From Butyrivibrio sp. FCS014 (GTDB lineage Bacteria > Bacillota > Clostridia > Lachnospirales > Lachnospiraceae), in contig NZ_JAHA01000010.1 in the NCBI RefSeq assembly GCF_000526935.1, positions 62,001 to 126,000 on the forward strand: a stretch of 64,000 nt of DNA, in the 5' to 3' direction. Shown in pieces: positions 50,681 through 61,000 of the stretch; position 1 is the first letter of the stretch, and each line of letters opens with the position of its first letter. The notes beneath the pieces are model-generated. The model did no database searches, was not told the DNA's origin, and saw only the letters and a program-made list of their open reading frames with translations. A program made the position numbers and the translations under genes.

Positions 50681-51625
50681 ATGCTGAAAATATCTGATTC
50701 TTTTTACAAAGAAGAAGTACGACTCGGATTTACAATTACAGAAACCATGAAAAGAGCATGGTCAGTTCAGCTTGAAATGCTTGATGCCATTATGAACATT
50801 GCTCAAAGGCACAACATATCTATCTGGGCAGATTATGGAACCCTTCTTGGCTCTGTCAGACACAAGGGCTTTGTCCCGTGGGATGACGATATAGACCTGT
50901 GCATGTTCAGGAAAGACTATATGGCATTCCACACCATACTCAAAGAAGAGTTGTCAATGGCTTATAAAATCTCCAGTTTTTACGCCACAGACGACTATGA
51001 TCAGCCCAATCTGCTGGTTACCAACAGGCATCATCTTGATCTTGGAAACAATCCTCACGAAAAAGCAATTACCAATATGCAGCATGGCTGTCCATATATT
51101 ACCGGGATTGATATTTTTCCATTAGATTATGTTCCGGCTGATGCTGAACAGCTAAATCTCATCAGCAATCTTTATATTTCGGCATATGATCTTGCCTTTA
51201 ACTTTGATTACTACAGATCGACCGGTGAACTTGAAAGCAATCTTTTGCAGCTGGAGAGTCTTCTAAGCACAAAGCTGGAACGCAATGATCATCTCAGATC
51301 GTCAATATGGAAGCTGGCAGATGCCATCGCAATGATGACTTATGAAAACGAAGCTGCCGATATCGCCCACTACTCCAGGTGTGCGGTTTATGGTTTTCAT
51401 AACACGTGCAAAAAAAGCAGTTATAACAAAACCGTATATCTCGATTTTGAAATGATACAAGTCCCTGCTCCCGAAGGATATGATGATGTACTTTCATCAC
51501 TTTACGGAAAAGATTATATGACTCCAGTGCCGGGCACAGCATGGCACACTTATCCCTTTTATAAAGTGCAGGATAAGCGAATACTTTTTAACAGCAAATT
51601 AGGACAGATGGGAGATATCTTCTGA
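50681..51625 (+). CDS. LicD-family transferase, 314 aa
   Basis: I chose ATG 50681 because the LicD N-terminus (MLKISDSFYKEEVRLGFTI) starts there; the frame extends upstream to a GTG at 50636, which overlaps the -10 box. Core motifs are WADYGTLLGSVRHKGFVPWD with DDDID at 68-72, GIDIFPLDYV and PEGYDDVLSSLYGKDY. The gene is followed 2 bp later by a stand-alone copy of the domain that is fused to LicD in the 762- and 618-aa proteins, so the pair equals a split version of those fusions. Confidence 0.87.
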   Translation: MLKISDSFYKEEVRLGFTITETMKRAWSVQLEMLDAIMNIAQRHNISIWADYGTLLGSVRHKGFVPWDDDIDLCMFRKDYMAFHTILKEELSMAYKISSFYATDDYDQPNLLVTNRHHLDLGNNPHEKAITNMQHGCPYITGIDIFPLDYVPADAEQLNLISNLYISAYDLAFNFDYYRSTGELESNLLQLESLLSTKLERNDHLRSSIWKLADAIAMMTYENEAADIAHYSRCAVYGFHNTCKKSSYNKTVYLDFEMIQVPAPEGYDDVLSSLYGKDYMTPVPGTAWHTYPFYKVQDKRILFNSKLGQMGDIF

Positions 51626-51627
51626 TC

Positions 51628-52632
51628 ATGAAAAAAATAGTTTTTCTGTCATTATCCCCCGAAACCTGGGACGGACTCGAAACTATATGGGATAACGCTA
51701 CAGCCGATCCCGAAAACGAAGTCACTGTTATTCCTATCCCAACTTATAAAAGGAATAGCGATGACAGCCTGTCAGATGCCCATTATACGCTTTCAGGGTA
51801 TCCGGATAATGTTCCCATTACCGATGTTAATGCATATAGTTTGAAAACAAATCATCCCGACATAATCTACACGCAAAATGTACAGGATACGAGCAATCCC
51901 GGTTTCTGTGTCCATCCTGCTTTTCACACTGATGCCTTAAAAGCCTGTACAGATCAGCTTGTGTATGTACCGTATATGTGTACGGAGGAAATATCCCTTG
52001 ATAACAAGCCCTATCTGGACAGCATAAAAATGCTGTTTATTTGCCCTGCCCTGCTAAGCAATGTTGACCGCATAATAGTTCAATCAAACAATCTGAAAGA
52101 GCTATATCTTTATTATCTTGCCGGCGGTGATCCGGAGCTCATCAAACACTGGTCCGGGAAAATAAGCTGCGACGATTATCCCAGAAATGAGATTCTGAAA
52201 AAGTATGATCGCCTGACTGTGTACCGCCCCGATGAATGGGACACTCTTTTATGCCCCGATTCTGATGACCACAGAAAGGTCGTTTTGCTATGTACATCAG
52301 TCATGGGGATTCTTACTAACGAGCACCATGTGATCAATAAACTTAGAGAACTGTTTGAAGACTTTATGAATAATACAGATGATCATGTACTAATTTGGCG
52401 TCCTTATCCGGCCATAAAGGAAGCCATTAAAGACCTTCGTCCGGGACTTGTTGACGACTATGACAACCTGATTTCTTTTTATCTTGATAATCATGTAGGA
52501 ATACTTGATAAGCTTCCATCTCCGACTTCTGCCATCATAATCAGTGACGAATATATAGGAGACGAGTGCGGCGTCATGGAATTATATAAAACCACAGGAA
52601 AACCGGCATCCAGGCTGGACTATGGAGTTTAA
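51628..52632 (+). CDS. CDP-polyol-transferase-like protein, 334 aa
   Basis: It starts MKKIVFLSLSPETWDGLETI and shares EVTVIPIPTY, HPDIIYTQNVQDTSNPGFCV, TDQLVYVPYM and VQSNNLKELYLYYLAG with the second domains of the LicD fusions. Unlike those it also has a C-terminal nucleotide-binding-like half (VVLLCTSVMGIL; HVLIWRPYPAIKEAI; IIISDEYIGDECGVMEL) in the order seen in CDP-glycerol glycerophosphotransferases, where R-P-H-P and S-D are donor-site motifs. Here the motif is RPYP rather than RPHP, so catalysis is uncertain. No membrane segment is present. It overlaps the convergent LicD relic by 4 bp (shared TTAA stops). Confidence 0.75.
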   Translation: MKKIVFLSLSPETWDGLETIWDNATADPENEVTVIPIPTYKRNSDDSLSDAHYTLSGYPDNVPITDVNAYSLKTNHPDIIYTQNVQDTSNPGFCVHPAFHTDALKACTDQLVYVPYMCTEEISLDNKPYLDSIKMLFICPALLSNVDRIIVQSNNLKELYLYYLAGGDPELIKHWSGKISCDDYPRNEILKKYDRLTVYRPDEWDTLLCPDSDDHRKVVLLCTSVMGILTNEHHVINKLRELFEDFMNNTDDHVLIWRPYPAIKEAIKDLRPGLVDDYDNLISFYLDNHVGILDKLPSPTSAIIISDEYIGDECGVMELYKTTGKPASRLDYGV

Positions 52633-53641
52633 AATTCATTCATTTTCTGCCAGTTTGCGCAGAATTCCTCTACTGTATTCTGATTGCCTGCCTCTTTCCA
52701 CATTTTTGCAAATTCCTCTTCCTGAACACAATAGAAAGGATATTCATGGCTGGCAGAAAACTGCGCGGGGGTCATATAATTCTCCCCATACAGATATGTG
52801 AGCACCGGTGCCGGTTCGCAAGGAGCTATTACCGTGAATTCTTCAAAGGGTAATTCTACGCCCTCCCCAAAACTCTCTTTTTTCATTTCAGGAAACCCTG
52901 AAAAATCATCCCTTTCTTTTGGATATGGTATATATGTAATGTTGGCAATGGCATCCGATTCACTTTCAGGAACTGAACTCGCATACCGATCACAGGCACA
53001 TAATATTTCGTGAATGGATAGGATACTATCTCATCTTCTTTGTCAAAAGAAATCCCAAGATCGCGCTCATACTGTTCCAGCCTGCTTTCCAGCATATTGT
53101 TTTCCTTTAACATGGACCACTTCTCAACAATCCACTGCAAGTCATTTATCTTTCTGACAAGTTCCAGCTGATCTTTGGGGTCCCGCGGCAGATTGTCCAG
53201 CGGAAAAATATCTATACCTATTCTTGGGTACGGATAAGCATGAAAGTAATTCATATATTTAGGCAACGAAAAATAGGTTTCATCAGCCATGACTCTGCCC
53301 TGGTATCCTTTGTTTATTGCCCATAGTCTGGAAGACTCTGCATATATTCCCGGATTCACAAAGCCTTCAGGCAGCGCCTTTGGTGCAATGCTCATGAATT
53401 TCATGTAGTCCTCGCGAAGCATGCAGATGTCTATGTCATCATCCCAGGGAATAAACCCTTTATGCCTTACTGCCCCAAGAAGTGTTCCAAAAAAAGCGTA
53501 CCACTTTATATCATGCTCAGCGCAAACTTTCCTGACAACATCAAGAACTTCCAGTTCAGCTGCCCATGCCCTTTTCATCATCGGAACGACTGTGAATCCT
53601 TCTCGTATTTCTTCTCTGAAAAATTCATTGGAAAATCTCAT
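52629..53641 (-). pseudogene. LicD-family gene broken by one frameshift
   Basis: The N-terminal part from ATG 53641 (AGAGGG before it) is a good LicD: EEIREGFTVVPMMKRAW, FFGTLLGAVRHKGFIPWDDD with D at 67-69 and 71, and GIDIFPLDNL. Near 53015-53033 the frame slips: frame one continues to a stop at 52883, while the other frame gives SIHEILCACDRYASSVPESE, then ANITYIPYPKERDDFSGF and the expected LicD C-terminus (VELPFEEFTVIAP; LTYLYGENYMTP) to 52629. Only a one-base change separates them. It is either a very recent pseudogene or a sequencing error. Confidence 0.85.
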
Positions 53642-53678
53642 GAATATCCCTCTTCCTCTATGGTATTGAACGCATAGA

Positions 53679-53687
53679 TGATACAAT
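53679..53687 (+). promoter_or_regulatory. Extended -10 promoter (TG-A-TACAAT)
   Basis: GA-TG-A-TACAAT lies about 53 bp before ATG 53740 and faces the LicD relic divergently. Confidence 0.45.
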
Positions 53688-53739
53688 ATATTTGTAATAC
53701 CAAACACAATACCGGATCATCAATCAGAAAGGATCGTAT

Positions 53740-55503
53740 ATGCCTGACAATATCAACGTATCAAATCAACTTCCTTCAGCACTGCTGGTCTTTCTGTGCT
53801 GCTCCCCAGAGGAAATCGATGATTATGTCAGCCAGGAAAGCTATGGCAACTTTCAAGTCGTAAGCATAGATTCTCCCGATGACTTTCCGGATCTTTTTTC
53901 CTTTATCCTGGACTGTGAATGTGACTATATCAGCTTTGTCGAGCCGGAGCACGTGTATGAGTCCGGGAGGCTTGCCGCTGCTATAAACGAGTTCTTATCC
54001 AATCCCGGCACTGATCTGGTCATCTCTCCAAGACAATTCTATGATGACAGCGCCAATGTTATTCTCAATGTGTATTCCCAGTATCATGACTATTTCCCGG
54101 GAAAAACCATAGGTGGACGTTCTCTTCTTCAGGACTGCGTATTAAACGATCTGTGCCTGTATGGGGATATTTCCTGCGCCATGATCCCAGCTACTTATGC
54201 CAAAAGAATTCTGCCCATTATCCCAATTGATATGGTCATGCCGGGAATACGGTCTACAGCGCTGTATCACTATTTATTGATCAACGGTAACCTGCGCTAT
54301 CTTGATACCGCATATGTTTACAAACATCTTTCTGCAAAAACAGACGCCCATGATAACGCCTCTGCCTTCTTTGAATATCTTAAGCTATTCCTTGCCCGGG
54401 AGCTCGGTATTACAAACGAGCAGATATATGAGCTTGAAAGCAGATACAAAAAATATCGGATTAGTGTTCTTAAAAAGGAGATTACATTCTTTTATCAAAA
54501 CCAAAGCGAACTGGATCTTCTCACCCCGCTTATGGAGGAAGCCTCTCGCAGAGGATATATTTGTACTTCAACCATGAACATAACGCAGCAAGTGGTTATC
54601 GGAGTATATTGCTCTCACACCAACTTCCCTGAGAACGCCAGGTTTTCAATCATTCTCCTGCATGATATGACACAAGGATGTGATGTATGGCCACTCTACT
54701 GGCAAACCGAAAGCTGGAACAAATATGACCTGGGAATACTACCGGGTGAATTCTGGGCTGATCTATGGAAACAAAATGCTGTACTCTCATGCGCACGCCC
54801 CAGGTATGGCGTATTTGCACTGGGCTTTTTGAAAAATGACAGGTACGGAGAAGGTTGCTCTACCACCGATAAACCGCAAATTGAAATGAAATACGATAAG
54901 ACCATCCTTTATGCTCCGTCATGGGAATACGATGACAAAGAGGACGATTTCATCCTTGCCCTTCAATCTTTACCTGTAAATCTCTTAATCAAACAAAACA
55001 AAAAATCCTTCAGAAGCAATGAAGCTTTTCAGTTTGTAATTGATAATATCGATAATATGAGAGCCCTGCATGAGGGCAAATATGATAATCTTTACTATCT
55101 GGATCCCGATACTGAATTCCTTCAGGCTGTCCAGTTATGCGACCTTGTCGTATCAGATGAGTCCAGCGTAATGACAGAGGCTCTTTTGTACGGAATCCCA
55201 AGTGTCGCTGTAACCGACTGGCTGATACCCGACATGGTACCTGCAAGAAAAGCCATCGTCCCTACAGATTGGGTGTACCGTATAAAAAGAGTCGAACTTC
55301 GCGAGACCATCGAGAAGTTTATAAGAGGTGAGCTCAACGAGATAGACCCCGAAGAATGGAAAAACAAAGTATTTGGAAATTCAGGACATGTCAGCGCCGG
55401 CATAATGGATGCCATCGATTACTATACCGGAAATCCTTCAAATACCGAGTTTATGCAAAACAAGATCGAGCAGAATGCGGGGATCAGCACTCTGTGGAAC
55501 TGA
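53740..55503 (+). CDS. CDP-glycerol glycerophosphotransferase-like protein with GT2-like N-terminus, 587 aa
   Basis: Residues 1 to about 215 resemble a GT-A fold (SALLVFLCCSPEEIDDYV; CDYISFVEPEHVYESGRLAA in the DxD position; ISPRQFYDD) but lack a clear DxD, so that part may be inactive. From about residue 275 the protein follows the CDP-glycerol:poly-glycerophosphate transferase pattern: IILLHDMTQGCDVWPLYW, ILYAPSWEYDDKEDDF, DLVVSDESSVMTEALLYGIP. Such enzymes add glycerol- or ribitol-phosphate units from CDP donors. AAAGGA precedes the ATG. It is convergent with the next gene, with 5 bp between the stop codons. Confidence 0.78.
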   Translation: MPDNINVSNQLPSALLVFLCCSPEEIDDYVSQESYGNFQVVSIDSPDDFPDLFSFILDCECDYISFVEPEHVYESGRLAAAINEFLSNPGTDLVISPRQFYDDSANVILNVYSQYHDYFPGKTIGGRSLLQDCVLNDLCLYGDISCAMIPATYAKRILPIIPIDMVMPGIRSTALYHYLLINGNLRYLDTAYVYKHLSAKTDAHDNASAFFEYLKLFLARELGITNEQIYELESRYKKYRISVLKKEITFFYQNQSELDLLTPLMEEASRRGYICTSTMNITQQVVIGVYCSHTNFPENARFSIILLHDMTQGCDVWPLYWQTESWNKYDLGILPGEFWADLWKQNAVLSCARPRYGVFALGFLKNDRYGEGCSTTDKPQIEMKYDKTILYAPSWEYDDKEDDFILALQSLPVNLLIKQNKKSFRSNEAFQFVIDNIDNMRALHEGKYDNLYYLDPDTEFLQAVQLCDLVVSDESSVMTEALLYGIPSVAVTDWLIPDMVPARKAIVPTDWVYRIKRVELRETIEKFIRGELNEIDPEEWKNKVFGNSGHVSAGIMDAIDYYTGNPSNTEFMQNKIEQNAGISTLWN

Positions 55504-55508
55504 GCCGC

Positions 55509-56972
55509 TCATGATTTGGCTTCCAACAGCTTCATGATATCGCCATAAACAAACTCACTTGCCTTGCATCCGTTGTAGGTTACATAATCAAGCTCTTTTG
55601 CAAAGACCGATTCTCTTTGTGCAGACATGGTATCATTGTCTTCAATAACCACGTTTTGAAGGAATTCTTCTATTTTCTCATAATCCGTACCCGGAGCTTT
55701 GTAATAGGAATCCGTTACCTTTTTGCCCAACTCCAAAAAGCCTTGTTCAGGCCTTGTAAGCAAAAGAAGCGGTTTATTGACATACAGATATTCACCAAGA
55801 AATGATACACTGTCTGTCATCATCGCGTCCGAGGTGGAGAACAGTTCCAGATAGGAAGACTCTTCTACAACTCTCGCATTAGGAAGCGAGTTCCATTCCT
55901 CCAGGTATTTGTCGTAGCTCTCATAATCTTTAAACATCTTTCCAGCAACAGCTGCATACCGAAGATTGGGATGAGGCTTTAACACAAAACTGACCTTGTC
56001 CTTATATTTTTGGGCCAGATACAGCATAAACCATGCATTTTCTCTAAAGGTAGAGAACAGAAGCCACCCCTTATGCAGCACACTGTAATGAGGGGCGATG
56101 ATAATACGCTTTATTTCATCAGGGTTCTTTCCCTCAGGAATCTTCCATAAAGATTTTATCTGCTCATCAGTAACTTTCTTTCCTTCGTAAAAGTAGTCCA
56201 TCTTGGCATATCCGGAAAAAACTGCATTTCTTCCGCCAAGAAACTGGTATTTACTATATCCGGAAAGTGTAGAACCAGAGTCGCAATAAATCCTCCACAC
56301 AAGATTGAATATTTCTTTGTTGAATACAGCCTCAGGAGCAAATGTCCCCTTATGATTCTCGGCAAATTGGATGCCATAAGGAATATAAGCCAGCAGGCAA
56401 TGAAGTGGCAAAGATGCAAACCATAAAGACTGTGGTGTACTGCTAAACCAGGACGACAATTGAAAGGCAATATCGGGATAGTTTCCAAAATATTCCCAGC
56501 TTCTGAATTCCCCGGTCTCAGGATCCATCCCTTCCAGAACCGTATGTCCACTGTTCTTAAACCATTCTAAAGTCTTGTTGTAACTGTCCCTGCAGCTGTT
56601 CTCATCTCTGTCATCCAAGGGCGTCACAAGAACTTTGACATCAAAAGAGTCGTTGGCATCAAGAAGTCTGTAAACCCCTTCTGCCGGCCACTGGGCTGCT
56701 GAATAGCTCTGAAAAATGACATTGATCTTATCCCCGCTTTTATACTTATTCTGCAATCTTCTTACTACTGCAGCGGTAACCACGTCATAAAGCTGAACGA
56801 ACAGATCACCTCCGCCTTCAAGTGATTCCCTGAGCAAAAACAGACTCATAAGATGCATCCATCTGTAGTTGTCCGGGATTTCATCTCGGCCGAAATCACC
56901 TCTGTCGATTCCATCTATAAGTTCTTCAATTCTTGCGGAATAATACGCAACAGACTCGCGGTCTAATTCCAT
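55509..56972 (-). CDS. CDP-glycerol/CDP-ribitol phosphotransferase family protein, 487 aa
   Basis: The pattern is of the TagB/TagF/TarL family, and this gene carries the fullest motif set in the window: INVIFQSYSAAQWPAEGVYR, DIAFQLSSWFSSTPQS, AYIPYGIQ, IIIAPHYSV, VSFVLKPHPNLRYAAV with the donor-site K-P-H-P, and DAMMTDSVSFLGEYLYVNKP with S/T-D-S. Predicted job: transfer of glycerol-phosphate or ribitol-phosphate from its CDP form to a glycan. A TarI/TarJ-like pair at 13-15 kb could supply CDP-ribitol. It is cytosolic or membrane-peripheral, with no hydrophobic helix. AGGAG precedes the ATG. Confidence 0.85.
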   Translation of the reverse strand: MELDRESVAYYSARIEELIDGIDRGDFGRDEIPDNYRWMHLMSLFLLRESLEGGGDLFVQLYDVVTAAVVRRLQNKYKSGDKINVIFQSYSAAQWPAEGVYRLLDANDSFDVKVLVTPLDDRDENSCRDSYNKTLEWFKNSGHTVLEGMDPETGEFRSWEYFGNYPDIAFQLSSWFSSTPQSLWFASLPLHCLLAYIPYGIQFAENHKGTFAPEAVFNKEIFNLVWRIYCDSGSTLSGYSKYQFLGGRNAVFSGYAKMDYFYEGKKVTDEQIKSLWKIPEGKNPDEIKRIIIAPHYSVLHKGWLLFSTFRENAWFMLYLAQKYKDKVSFVLKPHPNLRYAAVAGKMFKDYESYDKYLEEWNSLPNARVVEESSYLELFSTSDAMMTDSVSFLGEYLYVNKPLLLLTRPEQGFLELGKKVTDSYYKAPGTDYEKIEEFLQNVVIEDNDTMSAQRESVFAKELDYVTYNGCKASEFVYGDIMKLLEAKS

Positions 56973-56980
56973 ATGATCTC

Positions 56981-57988
56981 CTATCCAAAGCGCTTATCGC
57001 ATTCTTTCATAATCTCCAGATCCAGGTCTTTTATCTTCGCCTTCACTACCGCATTTGATTCATAGTCAGCTGTAATAATCTTATTTTTTAGCTTCGCCAG
57101 TTTCTTAAGCATTGCCCGATATTTTTGATCAGTCTCATCAAAGTATCGTCCGATCATCTCCTTTGATGCTCCGTACTTTTTTATCTGATCGTACAGACAT
57201 CTGTTGATGCCAAAGGAATATACGTTGATGATCGCATATTCTGTAGCTTCCTGTGCCCCCTTATATGTACTCATCAGATGGCAGGAATTATATATAGCTT
57301 CCATCGCTCCATAGACCGAATCGAAATATGTATCCACATCCATAGTCTTGGTGGCAGAATCACTGATATCACAATAGTTGTACAGAATTTCCTTAACGTT
57401 ACCTATGGATGAGGCCCTTAAAAACATGTATATAAGAATATCCATATCCTCCAGGCATCTCACGTTTTCCCGCATACGTATAACCGGATCCTGCCAGAGC
57501 TCTCTTTTGAAGATTTTTGTTACAAGATATCCTCCTCCGGCAATAAGTCTCGTTCTCTTTTCATCATTCAAATCTCCTGTCAGGTCATCTCCGGTATAGA
57601 GCCTGGCATTATCAGTGGCCTCCCGATAATAGCCGCTGTCAACAATGTCGTAATCACCCTCTTTTGCCTTATCATACAAAAGCTCATACATGTTAGGCGC
57701 CACATAATCATCGCTGTCCACAAGCCCGACATACTCACCGGAAGCCATATCCAATGCCTGATTTCTGGCGCCTCCGGCGCCCCGGTTTTTATCACCGTTT
57801 ATTATGATGACCTTATCCGGGAACTGCTTTTCGCATCTTGCCATGATTTCCCAGGTATCATCCTTGGAGGCATCATTTACAACTATTATCTCAATATCCC
57901 GCAAAGTCTGATTAACAAGACTTCCCAGGCATCTGGCCAATGTATCATGGGAATTATATGCAGGAACAACTACGCTTACTTTTTTCAT
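56981..57988 (-). CDS. Family 2 glycosyltransferase, 335 aa
   Basis: VSVVVPAYNSHDTLARCLGS, VNDASKDDTWEIM, GAGGARNQALDMASGEYVG and LVDSDDYVAPNMYELL mark a GT-A family 2 enzyme with an intact DSDD site. The remaining 150 residues are helical and carry the usual acceptor-binding region. No Rossmann module is attached, unlike the 28-30 kb paralogues. It lies 8 bp before the CDP-polyol transferase gene, in an operon that starts at 62.9 kb near the flagellin gene. Sugar unknown. Confidence 0.87.
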   Translation of the reverse strand: MKKVSVVVPAYNSHDTLARCLGSLVNQTLRDIEIIVVNDASKDDTWEIMARCEKQFPDKVIIINGDKNRGAGGARNQALDMASGEYVGLVDSDDYVAPNMYELLYDKAKEGDYDIVDSGYYREATDNARLYTGDDLTGDLNDEKRTRLIAGGGYLVTKIFKRELWQDPVIRMRENVRCLEDMDILIYMFLRASSIGNVKEILYNYCDISDSATKTMDVDTYFDSVYGAMEAIYNSCHLMSTYKGAQEATEYAIINVYSFGINRCLYDQIKKYGASKEMIGRYFDETDQKYRAMLKKLAKLKNKIITADYESNAVVKAKIKDLDLEIMKECDKRFG

Positions 57989-58009
57989 TTATGATCCTCA
58001 ATACAAATA

Positions 58010-61000
58010 TCAAAGATTCTCATTGATATATCTGACAATCTCGCCGGCAACCTTATAGTATACATTCCTGCTAAAGTGATTAATACTGTCTATATAGTCT
58101 TCCTGCGAATGAACAAAGTCAGTCATATTGATCACTTTCATTCTGTCATGATCTTCTGCAAACTCCTGAATTATTGGGTTAAACTCTCTGTGATACTCTG
58201 AAAGACCATTGAACTCTTCGTTATCACCCTCAAAATCCACTTCACTTCCAAGTAGCAGAATGATAATAGGTTTTCCCTTTACATGGTCGTATATATAATC
58301 CAGATTTCTGAAAATCAGTTCCAGCGGAGTAACGCCGACAAACTCCCAATCCTTGGCAAAGTCATCGATTATTTGCTCCGTAAAAGGAAATGCATGCCCG
58401 GGCTTTTCGCCGCTTATGAATCCTGCTTTGTTTTCGGGATCTGTCACCGGCGTATTCCTGCTGGAAAAAGAAATATACAGCTCTTTTCCCTTCTTCTTAT
58501 ACAGTCCGGCCTGACAATCCGGTAGAAGACTGTAGCATATTACGTTGTATTCTTTTTCAAAAAGCTTAGTTTTAAAATCTTCAGGAGTCATAAACGGAAC
58601 GTTATCTACAACTTCCCGGATTTCTGAAGGAGACAGATTAGCACTTTCCCAGATATGCATACTGTGATTTTGCCCCGCTGTTACAAAACCTTCATTGTTC
58701 ACGAAATTAAACTCCGAGGTAATAGCAGCACCTGCCAGGTAGGGCTCGATAGAATCCATATCACAAGGGCCTTTCATCAGTATCCTGACCCTGTTTCCAC
58801 TCTTATTCTCGTCTGATTGCTCAAGCTCCTTGTCTTCAGTGATCCAGTCAACGCTTACATCCTTCTTAAGCTCAACGGCCACATCGCCCTTCACCTCAAA
58901 TTCAGGGCATCCCAGTCTGTTATACACAAACTGTTCGATTCCCATCCCCAAAACTCTGCAGGAGAAAAGCATATGCTCCATAGTCCGGGTGCGCGTGTTA
59001 AAGCAATAAAAACCAATTATACCGTAGTTTCCGAAACGGTCCTTAGCTTCAATATAGGCTGAGTCATTCCAGTCATTGGTAAGAAGCTTTTCAAGTGTCT
59101 TTTTATCGTCTCTGTTCTTTGTATAGTTGAGCTGATTGCTGCGCATGATCAGCTCATGTATCCTGTCTATATGCTTAAAGCAATCTTTGTTTATTACAAC
59201 TCTTATGTCGCTGTCTTTTAAGAACTGCTCCGATGAATCACTCCGGCTTCTTGCTGCATTCTTTTTCTCAAGAAGCTTATACTGATCCAGTCTCTTGTGG
59301 TCCTTGTCACCTGCGACAGTTCTTGCGTAATAGGTAGTAAGATATGGGATGATGTCCGGTGTCGCAGTCATCAGAGACCTGGCATAAAACTTCGCTTCTT
59401 CCAGATTTCTCGGATTATCATCAATAAAAAGAACATTCTCCGGCCGCAGTCCCATAGCACTGATCTTTTCTGCTATCTGATGACCCTTATCCTGCCAGTT
59501 GATGTTATTGAACACGAAAAGATCTGCAATTCCCGCTCTTTCAAGTTCTTCTATGACAGGCTCTTCATCGTTCTTGGATGAAATGCTGTTAACTACTCCG
59601 TGATCTGTGATACTCCTGACAAGGTCTGCATTGGAAATAGGAAGTATCACTTCTCCTTCACTCAGGATGCCCTGCCAGAAGGTTTCATCCATATCCCAAA
59701 TGACCATCTTGATCTTTTCATAATCAAAAAACTCATACTCTGAGTTTTTGACTATGATTGTAGCATCAGGCATAAGCAGGCCTGACAGGATTCCCTGCTC
59801 AGATTCTTCCATCGCTCCAAGCACTTCTTTATCTATGATAAACACATTGAATAATGGTCCATCCACGAATTCAATAAGCTCATCTGTGCCGCCAAAGATA
59901 TTCTCGGTTCTTCTTGCAATCTCATAAAGTTTGTAGTTTTTCTCAATGCCATAGGTATCGGCATTATGAAAAATACTTCTTATGGCTTTAAGGTCAGATC
60001 CCAAGCCACACCCATACTCAAGCACACTGAATATTGACTCCTTGTCAAAAGGAATCTGAGATATTACTGTGCCGCTTGCATAGGCATATTCGAGAATATC
60101 GAAACCATATTTTTTGATAAACAGTTCGTGATGATCATTCAGGAGTTTTTGGTAATCAGTCTTTATGAAGCTCTGGCTTCCGGCATGGTAAACAAAGCTG
60201 TTCCTTACAACTTTCAGCCTGTAGCCTCGCTTAAGAATTTCCATAGACAGTGCATCATCTTCAAAATAACCGGGAGCAAAGTCTTCATCAAAGCCTCCGA
60301 CTTCATCCCATACATCTCTTCTGACAAGCATAGAAAAGCCCGAAAGACGCACTCTTTCCAGGGTAGCATCTTCCATAGGTACATTTACGCTTTCTCCGAA
60401 TCTGATATATTCTTCTACGGTTTCAAATTCAACATCCAACTGCTGCTTGTTGCCCGCATAGTTGGACACACTGCCAACAGCACCGATATCATCAGCAGAA
60501 TAAAGGGCCCGTTTAAGATTATAAAGAGCATCAAACACAAGACGAGTATCATTATTTAAAAGAAGCACATCGGCTTTTTCAAAGTCTGTCCCCTTGCTTG
60601 CCTTAACTCCCTGATTGCAGGCAGGTCCAAATCCCGCATTTTCAAAATTCTTAACAAAGATAATATCTTCCTGCTGCTGTAGCCATTTATCCACACCATC
60701 GGTAGAAGCATTATCAACAACAACAATCTGATAAGTGCCAGGTGTCAGTACATTCCTTATGCTCTCAATATTACTCTGCATAAGATTTATAGCGTTATAC
60801 GACACTATTACTATCAGAGTTTTATTATTGTTTACTGAGCCGCCACTAAATGCACCAACTGTATAATTCGATACCTTTGCCTGCTCAGGATCATCATCCC
60901 AGATTTCCTTGTAACCTTCCGTATACTCCATCTGAGCAAGCTGAAGCATTTTCTTTGCAGAGAGCTTCTTCTGATATTCCGGATTATCAAACAGGCCCTT

